Numbered from the stretch's first letter, positions 15,393 through 23,423 are shown. The stretch is DNA of 36,369 bases from an uncultured Hyphomicrobiales bacterium (GCA_902826255.1 CADEEC010000013.1:1-36369), one strand, 5' to 3'. Translations and numbers: made by a program. The notes: generated from the letters alone by a model not told the origin.

Positions 15393-15989
15393 TTACGCCG
15401 TGTGAGCGGGCTCTTCGTCGGCTTTGTGCGTCTTGCTCGCCGGCGTGTAGTTGCCCATGCGGTCGACCATGGCGATGCCGATGGCGGACAGAATGAACAC
15501 GCAGTGGATGATCGTCTGCCACAGCACGGCGGCTTCCGTGTAGCGCGCGCCGGGCTGGCCAATGTTGCCGGCTTCGATGAACGTCCGCAGCAGATGGATC
15601 GAAGAGATGCCGATGATGGCCATTGCCAGCTTGATCTTCAGGACGCTGGCATTGACGTGAGAGAGCCACTCGGGCTGGTCGGGGTGTCCCTGCAGGCGCA
15701 GGCGCGACACGAACGTCTCGTAGCCGCCGACGATCACCATCACCAGCAGGTTGGAGATCATCACGACGTCGATGAGCCCCAGCACCACCAGCATGATCTG
15801 CTGCTCGGTTATGGTCGTGGCGTGGGTGATGAGGTGCCACAGCTCCTTTAGGAACAGGACAACGTAGACGGCCTGAGCGATGATCAGGCCGAGGTAGAGT
15901 GGAAGCTGCAGCCAGCGCGAGCCGAAGATCAGCGACGGCAACGGGGCAAGGTTGCTCGGCCCCGGAAGCGGCTTGGCGGCGTTTGGCAT
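15393..15989 (-). CDS. UPF0114/TIGR00645 family integral membrane protein (YqhA-like)
   Basis: The 198-residue protein has about four membrane segments: LYLGLIIAQAVYVVLFL, QIMLVVLGLIDVVMISNLLV, IKLAMAIIGISSIHLL and IIHCVFILSAIGIAMVD. The conserved block ISNLLVMVIVGGYETFVSR (about residues 80-98) and the HVNASVLKIKLAM loop are family signatures. The ATG at 15989 has AGGACC in front of it; the frame opens further to a TTG at 16028, which is less likely. Its stop faces the small inhibitor-like gene (convergent, 31 bases apart). Members have no established function; a transport or stress role has been guessed. Confidence 0.9.
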   Translation of the reverse strand: MPNAAKPLPGPSNLAPLPSLIFGSRWLQLPLYLGLIIAQAVYVVLFLKELWHLITHATTITEQQIMLVVLGLIDVVMISNLLVMVIVGGYETFVSRLRLQGHPDQPEWLSHVNASVLKIKLAMAIIGISSIHLLRTFIEAGNIGQPGARYTEAAVLWQTIIHCVFILSAIGIAMVDRMGNYTPASKTHKADEEPAHTA

Positions 15990-16313
15990 GGTGGTCCTGG
16001 ATTGGTGACCTGTGACGGAGGGGAACAACGCGCAAGGGCGGCGAGCGGCTTAGATGGCGTGCCTATGTGTCGATCGATCGTGCCGGGAACATAGTTTCTG
16101 TCGCGCCATGGCGGTGACGGCTAGGCGAATAAGATGCCGCATCGGGGTTTTCAAGAGGGCAGGCGGGGGTCTGGGACGCGGTGCACTGCGATCTTTTCTG
16201 CCGTCGCCCGGATGCATCACCCCTGAAGGCCTCCCACCTGCGCACGCCGCTTACCGGAGACCTACGGATGTGCGGGCGTGCCGCAGAGCCCGCGGAAGAG
16301 GCTCGTTTTCCCG
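15990..16313. other. Intergenic region without a recognised gene
   Basis: This 324-base gap separates the membrane protein start (minus) from the metZ promoter (plus). I see no ORF with a ribosome binding site, no tRNA and no repeat of the families found elsewhere. It must hold the promoter of the minus-strand gene, which I could not place. Confidence 0.5.
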
Positions 16314-16342
16314 TTGACGCAAGGCGGCTCGCCGCGCTAATC
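16314..16342 (+). promoter_or_regulatory. Probable promoter of metZ-apaG-argE
   Basis: TTGACG (16314-16319) is followed after 17 bases by CTAATC (16337-16342). Transcription would start near 16350, immediately before the SAM-II aptamer, which supports the call. Confidence 0.6.
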
Positions 16343-16351
16343 CCTGACTAC

Positions 16352-16408
16352 TACGTGGTGATTTGGCCGGCCGGCTTGCAGCCACGCAAAAGAAATCGCT
16401 AAAAGGCC
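16352..16408 (+). promoter_or_regulatory. SAM-II riboswitch aptamer
   Basis: The sequence CGTGGTGATTTGG, then CCGGCTTGCAGCCACG and CGCTAAAAGGCC, matches the SAM-II (metA/metZ) motif of alphaproteobacteria. P1 is CGTGG (16354-16358) with CCACG (16382-16386), GATTTGGCCGG is loop 1, and the AAATCGCTAAAAGG tail forms the pseudoknot side. It lies just after a promoter and just before an intrinsic terminator, upstream of metZ. SAM binding should lower expression of methionine synthesis. Confidence 0.9.
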
Positions 16409-16417
16409 GTGCGCGTG

Positions 16418-16469
16418 AACCGACTCAAGGCGCCCGGCTTCCGATGGGCGAGTTTGAGCCGGTTTTTTG
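16418..16469 (+). terminator. Intrinsic terminator/attenuator of the SAM-II riboswitch
   Basis: The arms are AACCG-a-CTCAA-gg-CGCCC (from 16418) and GGGCG-agt-TTGAG-c-CGGTT (to 16464), forming a long hairpin that runs straight into TTTTTT (16463-16468). It lies about 10 bases after the aptamer and 35 bases before the metZ ATG, so it can act as the expression platform. Confidence 0.82.
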
Positions 16470-16503
16470 TTGCCCGCTGTCGGGCGGGCGAGGGAGTTGC
16501 GCA

Positions 16504-17718
16504 ATGACCGACAAGACCGCCGACGCGGCAAGCCCGGCTACCTGGTCGCCCGAGACGCTGCTGGTGCACGGCGGCACGCTGCGTTCGCCCTTCGGCGAGA
16601 CGTCCGAGGCGGTGTTCCTGACGCAGTCGTTCGTCTACGACACGGCCGAGCAGGCCGAGGCGCGCTTCAAGGACGAGGACCCCGGCTTCATTTATTCGCG
16701 CTTCTCCAATCCCACCGTATCGATGTTCGAGGAGCGCATGCGTCTGCTCGAAGGCGCGGAAGCCGCGCGCGCCACCGCCACCGGCATGGCGGCGGTGACG
16801 GCGGCGCTGCTGTGCTTCCTCAAGGCCGGCGACCACATCGTGGCGGCGCGTGCCATGTTCGGCTCGTGTCTGTATGTGGCGCAGGAGCTGTGTCCGCGCT
16901 TCGGCATCGAATGCACGCTGGTCGACGGCCGCGATACGGAAGCGTGGAAGCACGCGACGAGGCCCAACACGCGCGCGTTCTTCTTCGAAACGCCGGCCAA
17001 CCCGACGCTCGACCTTGTCGACATCGCGGCGGTGTCGAAGATCGCGCACGCCAACGGTGCGCTTGTCGTCGTCGACAACGTGTTCGCCACGCCGCTGCTG
17101 CAGAAGCCGCTGAAACTCGGTGCCGACGTGGTGGTTTACTCAGCCACCAAGCACATCGACGGACAGGGCCGCTGCCTCGGCGGCGTCGTGCTGTGCTCGC
17201 AGAAATTCCTGAAGGACTATCTGCACACCTTCCTGCGCCAGACCGGCCCGGCGCTGAGCCCGTTCAACGCCTGGGTGTTGCTGAAGGGCCTGGAGACCTT
17301 GCCGTTGCGCGTGCGCGCGCAATGCGAGACCGCGGCGAAGATTGCCGACCATCTTGCCGGCCAGAAGGGCATCAAGCGCGTGCTGTTCTGTGGACGGGAG
17401 GACTATCCGCAACGCGCACTCGCTGAGAGACAGATGTCGGGGTCGGGTACGCTTGTCACCTTCGAGCTGGACGGCGGCAAGGCCGAGGCCTTTCGTTTCA
17501 TGAATGTGCTGAAGCTGATCCGCATCTCCAACAACCTCGGCGATGCCAAGAGCCTCATCACGCATCCGGCGACGACGACGCATCAGCGCTTGAAGCCCGA
17601 GGCGCGTGCAGAGCTCGGTATCTCGGACGCCATGCTGCGGCTCTCGGTCGGCCTGGAGGCCTACGCCGACCTCGCCGCGGACATTGACCGCGCGCTGGCC
17701 GCCTCTAGAATTGCATGA
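16504..17718 (+). CDS. metZ: O-succinylhomoserine sulfhydrylase
   Basis: The 404-residue PLP enzyme of the Cys/Met metabolism family makes homocysteine from O-succinylhomoserine and sulfide in the cytoplasm. It shows [27 protein letters not shown] at the N-terminus, [19 protein letters not shown], and [19 protein letters not shown] with the PLP lysine K216. The C-terminal part has [18 protein letters not shown] and [17 protein letters not shown]. The ATG at 16504 follows GAGGGAG; a frame open back to 16363 is riboswitch and terminator sequence. It is preceded by a SAM-II riboswitch, consistent with methionine-pathway control. The stop lies next to apaG. Confidence 0.95.
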   Translation: MTDKTADAASPATWSPETLLVHGGTLRSPFGETSEAVFLTQSFVYDTAEQAEARFKDEDPGFIYSRFSNPTVSMFEERMRLLEGAEAARATATGMAAVTAALLCFLKAGDHIVAARAMFGSCLYVAQELCPRFGIECTLVDGRDTEAWKHATRPNTRAFFFETPANPTLDLVDIAAVSKIAHANGALVVVDNVFATPLLQKPLKLGADVVVYSATKHIDGQGRCLGGVVLCSQKFLKDYLHTFLRQTGPALSPFNAWVLLKGLETLPLRVRAQCETAAKIADHLAGQKGIKRVLFCGREDYPQRALAERQMSGSGTLVTFELDGGKAEAFRFMNVLKLIRISNNLGDAKSLITHPATTTHQRLKPEARAELGISDAMLRLSVGLEAYADLAADIDRALAASRIA

Positions 17719-17744
17719 CGGCAACGGAAGGTGCGGTCACTTCC

Positions 17745-18137
17745 ATGTATGAAGCAATCACGAAGGGCATTCGCGTGCGCGTGAAGCCCGAGTTTCTGGA
17801 AGAGGAATCCGCGCCGGCGGACAGCCGCTACGTGTGGGCCTACACGATCGACATCATCAACGAAGGCAGCGAGACCGTTCAGCTCAAGACCCGGCACTGG
17901 CGCATCACGGACGCGAGCGGACGCACGGAGGAAGTGCGCGGGCCGGGGGTGGTCGGCGAAACGCCGGTGCTGGAGCCGGGCGAGTCGTTCCAATACACCT
18001 CGGGGTGTCCGCTCACCACGCCATCGGGCATCATGGTGGGCTCCTACCAGATGACGACAGAGGCCGGCGGGCGCATCGACGTGGCGATCCCTGCGTTCTC
18101 GCTCGACAGTCCGCACGGCAGGCGAAGCTTGAACTGA
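17745..18137 (+). CDS. apaG: ApaG domain protein
   Basis: The 130-residue ApaG protein has a fibronectin III-like beta-sandwich: [31 protein letters not shown], then [27 protein letters not shown] and [20 protein letters not shown], which hold the family's GxGVVGxxPxLxPGxxFxYxSG signature. I chose ATG 17745 ([11 protein letters not shown]) because alphaproteobacterial ApaGs start this way. An upstream in-frame ATG at 17715 overlaps the metZ stop (ATGA) and could be used through translational coupling. ApaG has been linked to Co/Mg homeostasis, but the biochemical role is unclear. It sits within the metZ-apaG-argE unit. Confidence 0.93.
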   Translation: MYEAITKGIRVRVKPEFLEEESAPADSRYVWAYTIDIINEGSETVQLKTRHWRITDASGRTEEVRGPGVVGETPVLEPGESFQYTSGCPLTTPSGIMVGSYQMTTEAGGRIDVAIPAFSLDSPHGRRSLN

Positions 18138-18146
18138 AAGGGCGAG

Positions 18147-19307
18147 ATGGCAGCCGACATCGCGACGACCAAGGCGCTGCTAGCTGATCTCGTCGGCTTC
18201 GATACGACGAGCCACAAGAGCAACATCGCCATCATTGACTACATCGAGGCCTATCTCGCGCGCCACGGTGTGACGAGTGCACGCGTGCCGACCGCGGACG
18301 GCCTCAAAGCCAGCCTGTTCGCCACCATCGGGCCCGTCGACGTACCGGGCATCGCCCTCTCCGGCCATACCGACGTGGTGCCTGTGACGGGACAGGCCTG
18401 GGACACCGATCCCTTCAACCTCGTCGAGCGCGACGGCCGCCTCTACGGCCGCGGCGCGTGCGATATGAAGGCGTTCCTGGCCTGCATGCTGGCGATGGTG
18501 CCGCAGCTCAAGGCGCGCGCCTTGAAGGTGCCGGTCCATCTCGCCTTCTCCTACGATGAGGAGGTCGGCTGCACGGGGGTCAGGCCGATGGTGGCCGAGC
18601 TCGGCAAGTCGCTGCCGCTGCCGCGCATGGTGTTCGTGGGCGAGCCGACCAGCATGTCGGTGGTGGATGCGCACAAGGGCCCGATGCGCTGGCAGGTCGA
18701 GGTGACGGGCCGCGCCGCCCATTCGAGCATGCCGCATCTGGGCGTCAACGCCATCACCTACGCCGGCCGCCTCATCGCCGAGCTGGCGCGCATGGAGGAC
18801 GACCTGAAAGCCGGCGCGCGCAGTGCGCGCTTCGATCCGCCCTACACCAGCCTGCAGGTGACGGAGCTGTCCGGTGGCACCGCGCCCAACATCGTGCCCA
18901 TCATCTGCACCTTCGGCTGGGAGATCCGCCGCCTGCCGGGTTTCGACGGCAGCGCGGTCGACGCACGCTTCCGCGCGTTCGCCGCCAGCCAGTGCGTTCC
19001 CGAGATGCAGCGCCTGGCGCCGGAGACCGGCATCAAGATCGACATCACCAACGAGGTGCCGTCGTTCTCGGCGGACGAGACGTCGGAGGTTGTGCCGCTG
19101 GCCCTTAAGCTCGCCGGCCAGAACGAGACGTTTGCCGTCTGCTATGCCACCGAGGCGAGCCTGTTCCAAGCCGGCGGTGCGCCGTCGGTGGTGATCGGTC
19201 CCGGCAGTATCGCGCAGGCGCATACGGCCAACGAGTTCATTGCCGTGAGCGAGATCGAGAAGTGCCTAGCTTTCCTCGATCGCGTTGCGAACTGGGCGGA
19301 AGGCTGA
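18147..19307 (+). CDS. argE: Acetylornithine deacetylase (M20 family)
   Basis: The 386-residue zinc amidohydrolase removes the acetyl group from N-acetylornithine in arginine synthesis. Metal and catalytic motifs are present: LSGHTDVVPVTG (H74, D76), GRGACDMKAFLACML, and YDEEVGCTGV (Y136, E138/E139). A dimerisation domain follows with GRAAHSSMPHLGVNAI and GGTAPNIVPIICTFGWEIR, and the final metal ligand is in SIAQAHTANEFI. It starts nine bases after the apaG stop, so it is co-transcribed under the SAM-II riboswitch. Sequence separates it from DapE by the ArgE-type YDEEVGC and AQAHTANEF blocks. Activity on other acyl amino acids cannot be excluded. Confidence 0.9.
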   Translation: MAADIATTKALLADLVGFDTTSHKSNIAIIDYIEAYLARHGVTSARVPTADGLKASLFATIGPVDVPGIALSGHTDVVPVTGQAWDTDPFNLVERDGRLYGRGACDMKAFLACMLAMVPQLKARALKVPVHLAFSYDEEVGCTGVRPMVAELGKSLPLPRMVFVGEPTSMSVVDAHKGPMRWQVEVTGRAAHSSMPHLGVNAITYAGRLIAELARMEDDLKAGARSARFDPPYTSLQVTELSGGTAPNIVPIICTFGWEIRRLPGFDGSAVDARFRAFAASQCVPEMQRLAPETGIKIDITNEVPSFSADETSEVVPLALKLAGQNETFAVCYATEASLFQAGGAPSVVIGPGSIAQAHTANEFIAVSEIEKCLAFLDRVANWAEG

Positions 19308-19354
19308 ACGGCGCGGCTGACCGCCAGCCTCGTTGCCTGTTGTCGGAGCGCGCG

Positions 19355-19655
19355 TGGTGCGGGCGGGGGGACTCGAACCCCCACAGGCCTTTTCGACCCT
19401 ACGGATTTTCTTACCAGCTACGGCTTTCGCCGCCCCGCACGCGCGGGTTTGTGGTCTGGACTATCCCTTCACCATGCTCCGCAGGGCGGAGGTTAGGTGC
19501 TGCCCGTCTAGTCTCTACACCTTCCCCTCGCGGGGCTTGGCTCGGGATTGCCAGTTCAAAGGGTTCCCCGAGTTTGGGCAGTTCTACGTCGCGGGTTTCC
19601 CCGCGCGCACTCACGTTTCCAAGTCCGTTGCGTCTACCAGTTTCGCCACGCCCGC
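19355..19655 (-). tRNA. tRNA-Leu(UAA), interrupted by a group I intron
   Basis: The 5' exon is 19655-19621 (35 nt): acceptor GCGGGCG, D arm GCGAAACTGGTAGACGC, anticodon 5' stem ACGGA and loop start CTT. The 3' exon is 19409-19355 (55 nt): AAAA, stem TCCGT, a long variable arm with GGTC-GAAAA-GGCC, T arm GGGGG-TTCGAGT-CCCCC, acceptor CGCCCGC, discriminator A and an encoded CCA. Joining gives the loop CTTAAAA, anticodon UAA, with a perfect 7-bp acceptor stem and a class II variable arm, as required for leucine. The intron lies after U34. Plus-strand ORFs over this region are spurious. Confidence 0.93.
19410..19620 (-). ncRNA. Group I intron (IC3-type, trnL-UAA family), 211 nt, no ORF
   Basis: The core can be read directly on the minus strand. 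P1 pairs exon ACTT with intron GAGT, with a U-G pair at the splice site. P2 is CGCGGG-GAAA-CCCGCG. P3 is TGCCC (intron 41-45) with GGGCA (116-120). P4 is CTCGGG (49-54) with CCCGAG (75-80). P7 is GACTA (108-112) with TAGTC (158-162). P8 is CTCCGC-CCT-GCGGAG. P9 has a GAAA tetraloop (CGGC-GAAA-GCCG). The intron ends in G (19410). The blocks GGCAATCCCGAGCCAA and GTAGAGACTAGACGGG closely resemble the conserved Q and R regions of cyanobacterial and plastid trnL introns. There is no homing endonuclease. Confidence 0.92.
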
Positions 19656-19846
19656 GTGCGCTCCCTGTATCGCCGCACTCGGAGGCGGGCAAGTGGTGAT
19701 CAACCATTGTACAATCTTACCGCGAGAAGCAGCGGTTTTCGGCCGTTTCGACCATTGTTGGTAGTGCCCTCGCGGATTTGGATGCTATGAACGACGGGTA
19801 AGCGGGCAATGGGCTGCTCGCGCTATAAACTGGAAGGAAAGACAAG

Positions 19847-20833
19847 GTGATAAGGAAGGTCTTCTTTGCCGCGCTCGTCTCCGCTTTCGCATTCCCGGGA
19901 GCCGGCCTCGCGCAATCTGATTATCCCAACAAGCCGATTACGGTGATCGTGCCGTTTGCTGCCGGCGGCCCCACCGACGTCGTCGCCCGCATTCTGGGTG
20001 AGCACATGTCGCGCACGCTGGGCCAGCAGCTCGTCGTCGAGAACGTCGGCGGCGCGGGCGGCACGACCGGCATGACGCGCGTCGCCACCGCAGCCCCCGA
20101 TGGCTACACCCTTGGTGTCGGCAACATGGGCACCCAGTCGGCCGCACCGGCCCTGTACCCGACCCTCAAGTACAATCCCGCGACCAGCTTCGATCAGATC
20201 GGCATCGCCAACTACACGCCGCAAACGATCGTGGCGAAGAAGGATACGGCCGCCAAGAATCTCAAAGAATTCCTGGCCTATCTCAAGGACAACAGCGCCA
20301 AGCTGAGCTACGGCCATGCCGGCGTCGGCTCGATCTCGTACGTGTCGGGCACGGTGTTCAACAGCCAGTTCGGTTTCAAGCCAGCGCTGGTTGCCTACCG
20401 CGGCACGGCGCCTGCGCTCAACGATCTTGTCGGCGGCCAGATCGACTACATGGTCGACCAGTCGCTCAACGTCATTCCGCAGATCAAAGGCAACACAATC
20501 AAGGCCTATGCGGTGGCGGCCCCGGCGCGTCTCGAGGCTCTGCCTGACGTGCCGACGACCAAGGAACTCGGCGTCGACTTCATCTTCAGCGCCTGGAACG
20601 CCATGGTGGCGCCGAAGGGTACGCCGAAGGCGATCGTCGACAAGCTGGTCGATGCGCTCAACAAGGCGCTCGACGACCCCAACACCGTGAAGCGCTACGT
20701 CGAGCTCGGCTCCACGCCGCCCGAAGCAGCCGACCGCGGTCCGGCTGGCCTGCAGAAGCTCGTCGAGAGCGAAATGGCGCGCATCACGCCCGTGCTCAAG
20801 GCGGCCATGGCAGCGGAGCCGGAGAAGAAGTGA
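19847..20833 (+). CDS. Bug/TctC-type tripartite tricarboxylate transporter solute-binding protein
   Basis: The 328-residue periplasmic binding protein starts at a GTG (19847) preceded by GGAAGGAAAG. The signal peptide is MIRKVFFAALVSAFAFPGAGLAQ, then YPNKPITVIVPFAAGGPTDVVAR and VVENVGGAGGTTGMTRVA, with ALVAYRGTAPALNDLVGGQIDYM in the middle. These are the conserved Bug elements. No membrane subunits follow. The next genes are the two subunits of aconitase X, 14 bases downstream, so it probably captures the substrate (or precursor) of that dehydratase. It is clearly a paralogue of the protein at 11487-12470, not a recent duplicate. Confidence 0.92.
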   Translation: MIRKVFFAALVSAFAFPGAGLAQSDYPNKPITVIVPFAAGGPTDVVARILGEHMSRTLGQQLVVENVGGAGGTTGMTRVATAAPDGYTLGVGNMGTQSAAPALYPTLKYNPATSFDQIGIANYTPQTIVAKKDTAAKNLKEFLAYLKDNSAKLSYGHAGVGSISYVSGTVFNSQFGFKPALVAYRGTAPALNDLVGGQIDYMVDQSLNVIPQIKGNTIKAYAVAAPARLEALPDVPTTKELGVDFIFSAWNAMVAPKGTPKAIVDKLVDALNKALDDPNTVKRYVELGSTPPEAADRGPAGLQKLVESEMARITPVLKAAMAAEPEKK

Positions 20834-20847
20834 GCCGCTGACAGCAC

Positions 20848-22095
20848 ATGCGTCTCACGGATGAAGAGAAGGCCATGCTGGCGGGCGAGGCTGGGCCCGC
20901 CCGCCAGTGGGCCATCAAGCACCAGATCGCGGTGGGCGACTTCTTTGACGCCCCCGATTTCGTTCCCGTCGGCCAGGCCCACATCATGGCCGACACCGAA
21001 AGCCTCGGAGAAGCCGGCGTCGTATGGCTTGAGGAGCTGGCGCAGCTGCCGGCGGCGGACCGCAAGGTGCGCATCCCCACCATCACCGATCCGCGCGGCC
21101 TCGATTTCGACAGCTACAAGCGCCTGAAGCAGACCGACACCATGGCCGGTCTGGAAGCGCGCGCCATCGCCGCCTTCGAGGCACTCGGCGTGCTGATGAC
21201 CAACACCTGCATTAACTACCAGACCATCCTGCCGCCCGTAAAAGGCGAGCACCTCGCCATGGGTGACACCGGCGTCGTCATCTACTCCAACAGCGTAGCG
21301 GGCGCGCGCAGCAATTTCGAGGGCGGGCCGTCCGCGCTCTCGGCTGGCCTCACCGGCCGCACGCCGCGCTACGGCTACCACCTCGATGCGCACCGTGCCG
21401 GCACCAGGTTGTTCGAGCTGAAGCACCAGCCCCGCGACTTCGCCGACTGGGGCGCGCTCGGCGGCATCGTCGGCAAGGCCACCAACAGCTACTGGGGCGT
21501 GCCGGTTATCACGGGCCTGTCGGCCGTGCCGAACTCGGACGAGCTGAAGCATTTCGGCGCCGCGCTGGCGAGCTTCGGCTCGGTGGCGCTGTTCCACATG
21601 CCGGGCGTGACGCCTGAGGCGCCGCTGCTCACCGATGCCTTCCAGGGTCGTGCCATCCCGCCCGCGACGCCCGTGACGAAGGCCGACTTCGACGCGTTCT
21701 ACGCGGGTTACGCCGCCAAGGGCGACAAGGTCGACGTCGTCGTGTTCGCCGCACCGCAACTCTCCTTGGTGGAGATGGGCCAGGTGGCCGACCTGCTCGA
21801 TGGCCGGCGTATCAACGCCGAGACATCGCTCATCGTCACCACCTCGCCCGAGATCAAGTTCGCCGCCGACCGCATGGGGCTCACCGGGCGCATCGAGACC
21901 GCGGGCGGCATCGTCGCCTCGGGCGTGTGCTTCTACCAGAGCTACGCGCGGGAGATGGCGGAAGCCAACGGCTGGTCGCGCCTGCTCACCAATTCGGCCA
22001 AGCTCGTCAACATCATCGCCGGTTACGGCTACAAGCCGACGCTGGCGTCTATGCAGAAATGCATCGACAGCGCGGTGGCGGGAAGGGTGCTGTAG
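20848..22095 (+). CDS. Aconitase X catalytic (large) subunit
   Basis: The 415-residue protein of PF04412 (DUF521) is the catalytic large subunit of aconitase X. Characterised bacterial members dehydrate cis-3-hydroxy-L-proline; archaeal members dehydrate mevalonate 5-phosphate. Candidate Fe-S or metal-binding cysteines are C121 (TNTCINYQ), C361 (SGVCFYQ) and C405 (MQKCIDSA). Other conserved blocks are GVVIYSNSVAGARSNFEGGP, GLTGRTPRYGYHL and LTNSAKLVNIIAGYGYKP. The ATG at 20848 is 14 bases after the Bug gene and has only a weak Shine-Dalgarno. The small-subunit ATG follows the stop directly. Substrate is not fixed by the sequence; a hydroxyproline-type or other small hydroxy acid is likely. 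Confidence 0.92.
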   Translation: MRLTDEEKAMLAGEAGPARQWAIKHQIAVGDFFDAPDFVPVGQAHIMADTESLGEAGVVWLEELAQLPAADRKVRIPTITDPRGLDFDSYKRLKQTDTMAGLEARAIAAFEALGVLMTNTCINYQTILPPVKGEHLAMGDTGVVIYSNSVAGARSNFEGGPSALSAGLTGRTPRYGYHLDAHRAGTRLFELKHQPRDFADWGALGGIVGKATNSYWGVPVITGLSAVPNSDELKHFGAALASFGSVALFHMPGVTPEAPLLTDAFQGRAIPPATPVTKADFDAFYAGYAAKGDKVDVVVFAAPQLSLVEMGQVADLLDGRRINAETSLIVTTSPEIKFAADRMGLTGRIETAGGIVASGVCFYQSYAREMAEANGWSRLLTNSAKLVNIIAGYGYKPTLASMQKCIDSAVAGRVL

Positions 22096-22512
22096 ATGCC
22101 GATCGTCCTCAAATGCCACGCGGGGTTGGGCCCGACCGTCACCGGCACGGCGCTGGTGGCCGCCGACAACTTCTCCGCGCGCTACGACCTGAACCGCCTC
22201 GAAGGCACCTTCTCGCGGCCCGCGCACAAGCTCTTCGGCCAGAGCTACCTCGACAAGATTCTCGTGCTGCAGACGGCCAAGGGCGGCGTCGCCTCCGCCT
22301 GGATGTTGCGCGAGATGACGGCGCGCGGCATGGCGCCCAAGGCCATCATTTTCGACCGCACCAACACCATCCTCGCGCAGGGCGCCGCCTTTGCCGAGAT
22401 GACCATGGTCGACCGCTTCGAAGACGGCGATCCCACCACACTCATCCGTACCGGCGATGAGGTGAGGATCGAGCCCGCCAAGGGCCTCGTCACGATCCTC
22501 AATCGCGATTGA
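22096..22512 (+). CDS. Aconitase X swivel-domain (small) subunit
   Basis: The 138-residue protein of PF01989 (DUF126) is the swivelling small subunit that completes the aconitase X active site. It has a short N-terminal beta strand region, then GTALVAADNFSARYDLNR, with GTFSRPAHKLFGQSYLDKILV and QTAKGGVASAWMLREM. The conserved GGVASAW stretch is near the expected catalytic serine. The ATG lies directly after the large-subunit stop (TAG-ATG, no gap), so translation is coupled. In some organisms the two subunits are fused; here they are separate (type II arrangement). Confidence 0.92.
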   Translation: MPIVLKCHAGLGPTVTGTALVAADNFSARYDLNRLEGTFSRPAHKLFGQSYLDKILVLQTAKGGVASAWMLREMTARGMAPKAIIFDRTNTILAQGAAFAEMTMVDRFEDGDPTTLIRTGDEVRIEPAKGLVTILNRD

Positions 22513-22539
22513 TCTCGTTCACACCCCCGTCACCCTTAG

Positions 22540-22695
22540 TCATCCCCCAAGCCGAGCGGCGCGAGGCTATCGGGATCCGCCGGCACACACCCGTTGGAAT
22601 TCAGAACCGGATTCCCGCTTTCGCGGGAATGGCGTTTGGGGTGGATGTCAGTGGCTACCAACCGGCGTCGTCCCCGTGGAGGCGGGTATCGGGTT
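22540..22695. repeat. Composite palindromic repeats downstream of the aconitase X genes
   Basis: This stretch contains a TCATCCCCCAAGCC half element, then GGATTCCCGCTTTCGCGGGAATGGCG (a perfect ATTCCCGC/GCGGGAAT hairpin around 22611-22630) and CGTCGTCCCCGTGGAGGCGGG. They are degraded copies of the two repeat families in the window and fill most of the 218 bases before the convergent methyltransferase end. Confidence 0.65.
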
Positions 22696-22730
22696 CGCTT
22701 CGCTGCGACAAGAGAGCAATCGCCGTCCGC

Positions 22731-23348
22731 TCAGTGTACGGGCACGCGGACCGTGAGCATCTTGAGCAGATCGTCCACCACGAAACGGCTTTCGACGAGA
22801 TCGAGGCCCGCGGCCGGCACGTGCTGCTCCGTATGCCGGTCGAAGCTGGCGCCATACGCCCAGCCGATCCAGGGCTGCCACACATAGGAGATGGCGCGCC
22901 GCAGCTTGCCCGTGGGTCTGACGTATTCGAGCAACCGGATCAGCCCGCCGGGCTTCACGACGCGGCCGAGCTCGCGCAGGGCGGGGGCCTGCAGCTGATC
23001 GGGCAGAACGCAGAACAGGAAGCTCGACACCGCCGCATCGAACCTGGCTGCGGGAAACTGCAACGCCGTCACGTCCATCTGATACAGCCGCCCGCCGGCC
23101 GCAAGCGTCGGACAACGCGTGCGCGCGCGCGCCAGCATAGCCGGGCTGATGTCGATCCCCGACACGGTCGCGGACGACGGATAGTAGGCACAGTTGCGCC
23201 CGGTGCCGACGCCGGCATCGAGCAGCTCGCCCGCCATGTCTTGGAACAGCAGGGGCCGCAAGGCGCGATAGCGGCCGCGCTCAAACGGCAGATCCAGCAG
23301 ATCGTAATACGGCGCGATGCGCTGATACCGGTGCAGGTTTTGTGTCAT
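22731..23348 (-). CDS. Class I SAM-dependent methyltransferase (UbiE/PmtA-like)
   Basis: The 205-residue methyltransferase has MTQNLHRYQRIAPYYDLLD at the N-terminus. Motif I is ELLDAGVGTGRNCAYYP, the motif II acidic residue is in VSGIDISPAMLARARTRCP, then come VTALQFPAARFDAAVSSFLFCVLP and REL GRVVKPGGLIRLLEYVRP (space added). The IAPYYD and DISPAML patterns are typical of UbiE/Coq5- and phospholipid N-methyltransferase-like proteins. I chose ATG 23348; an alternative start at 23375 adds nine unlikely residues. The DUF3604 gene lies upstream on the same strand, 75 bases away. It could act on a phospholipid or quinone; neither can be picked from sequence. Confidence 0.85.
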   Translation of the reverse strand: MTQNLHRYQRIAPYYDLLDLPFERGRYRALRPLLFQDMAGELLDAGVGTGRNCAYYPSSATVSGIDISPAMLARARTRCPTLAAGGRLYQMDVTALQFPAARFDAAVSSFLFCVLPDQLQAPALRELGRVVKPGGLIRLLEYVRPTGKLRRAISYVWQPWIGWAYGASFDRHTEQHVPAAGLDLVESRFVVDDLLKMLTVRVPVH

Positions 23349-23423
23349 GCGGTCAGCACAGCACGGCGGCAGCATCCGCTCAAGGCAACGATCGCGTGAT
23401 AGCCGCCAGGCATGTGCCGTTCC

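Noticed and set aside
19355..19655. tmRNA (ssrA), possibly permuted as in other alphaproteobacteria
   Set aside because: Considered because of the length and the T-arm-like end. The exons instead close a normal class II tRNA, the middle folds as a group I core (P3, P4, P7), and there is no tag-peptide reading frame.
19262..19790. Several plus-strand open frames (80-145 codons) over the tRNA-intron region
   Set aside because: They cover the tRNA-Leu exons and group I intron on the other strand, have no homology that I recognise, and are explained by GC-rich structured RNA.
20695..22227. Minus-strand open frame of 510 codons antisense to the aconitase X large subunit
   Set aside because: Shadow of a real gene, with no ribosome binding site or family motif.
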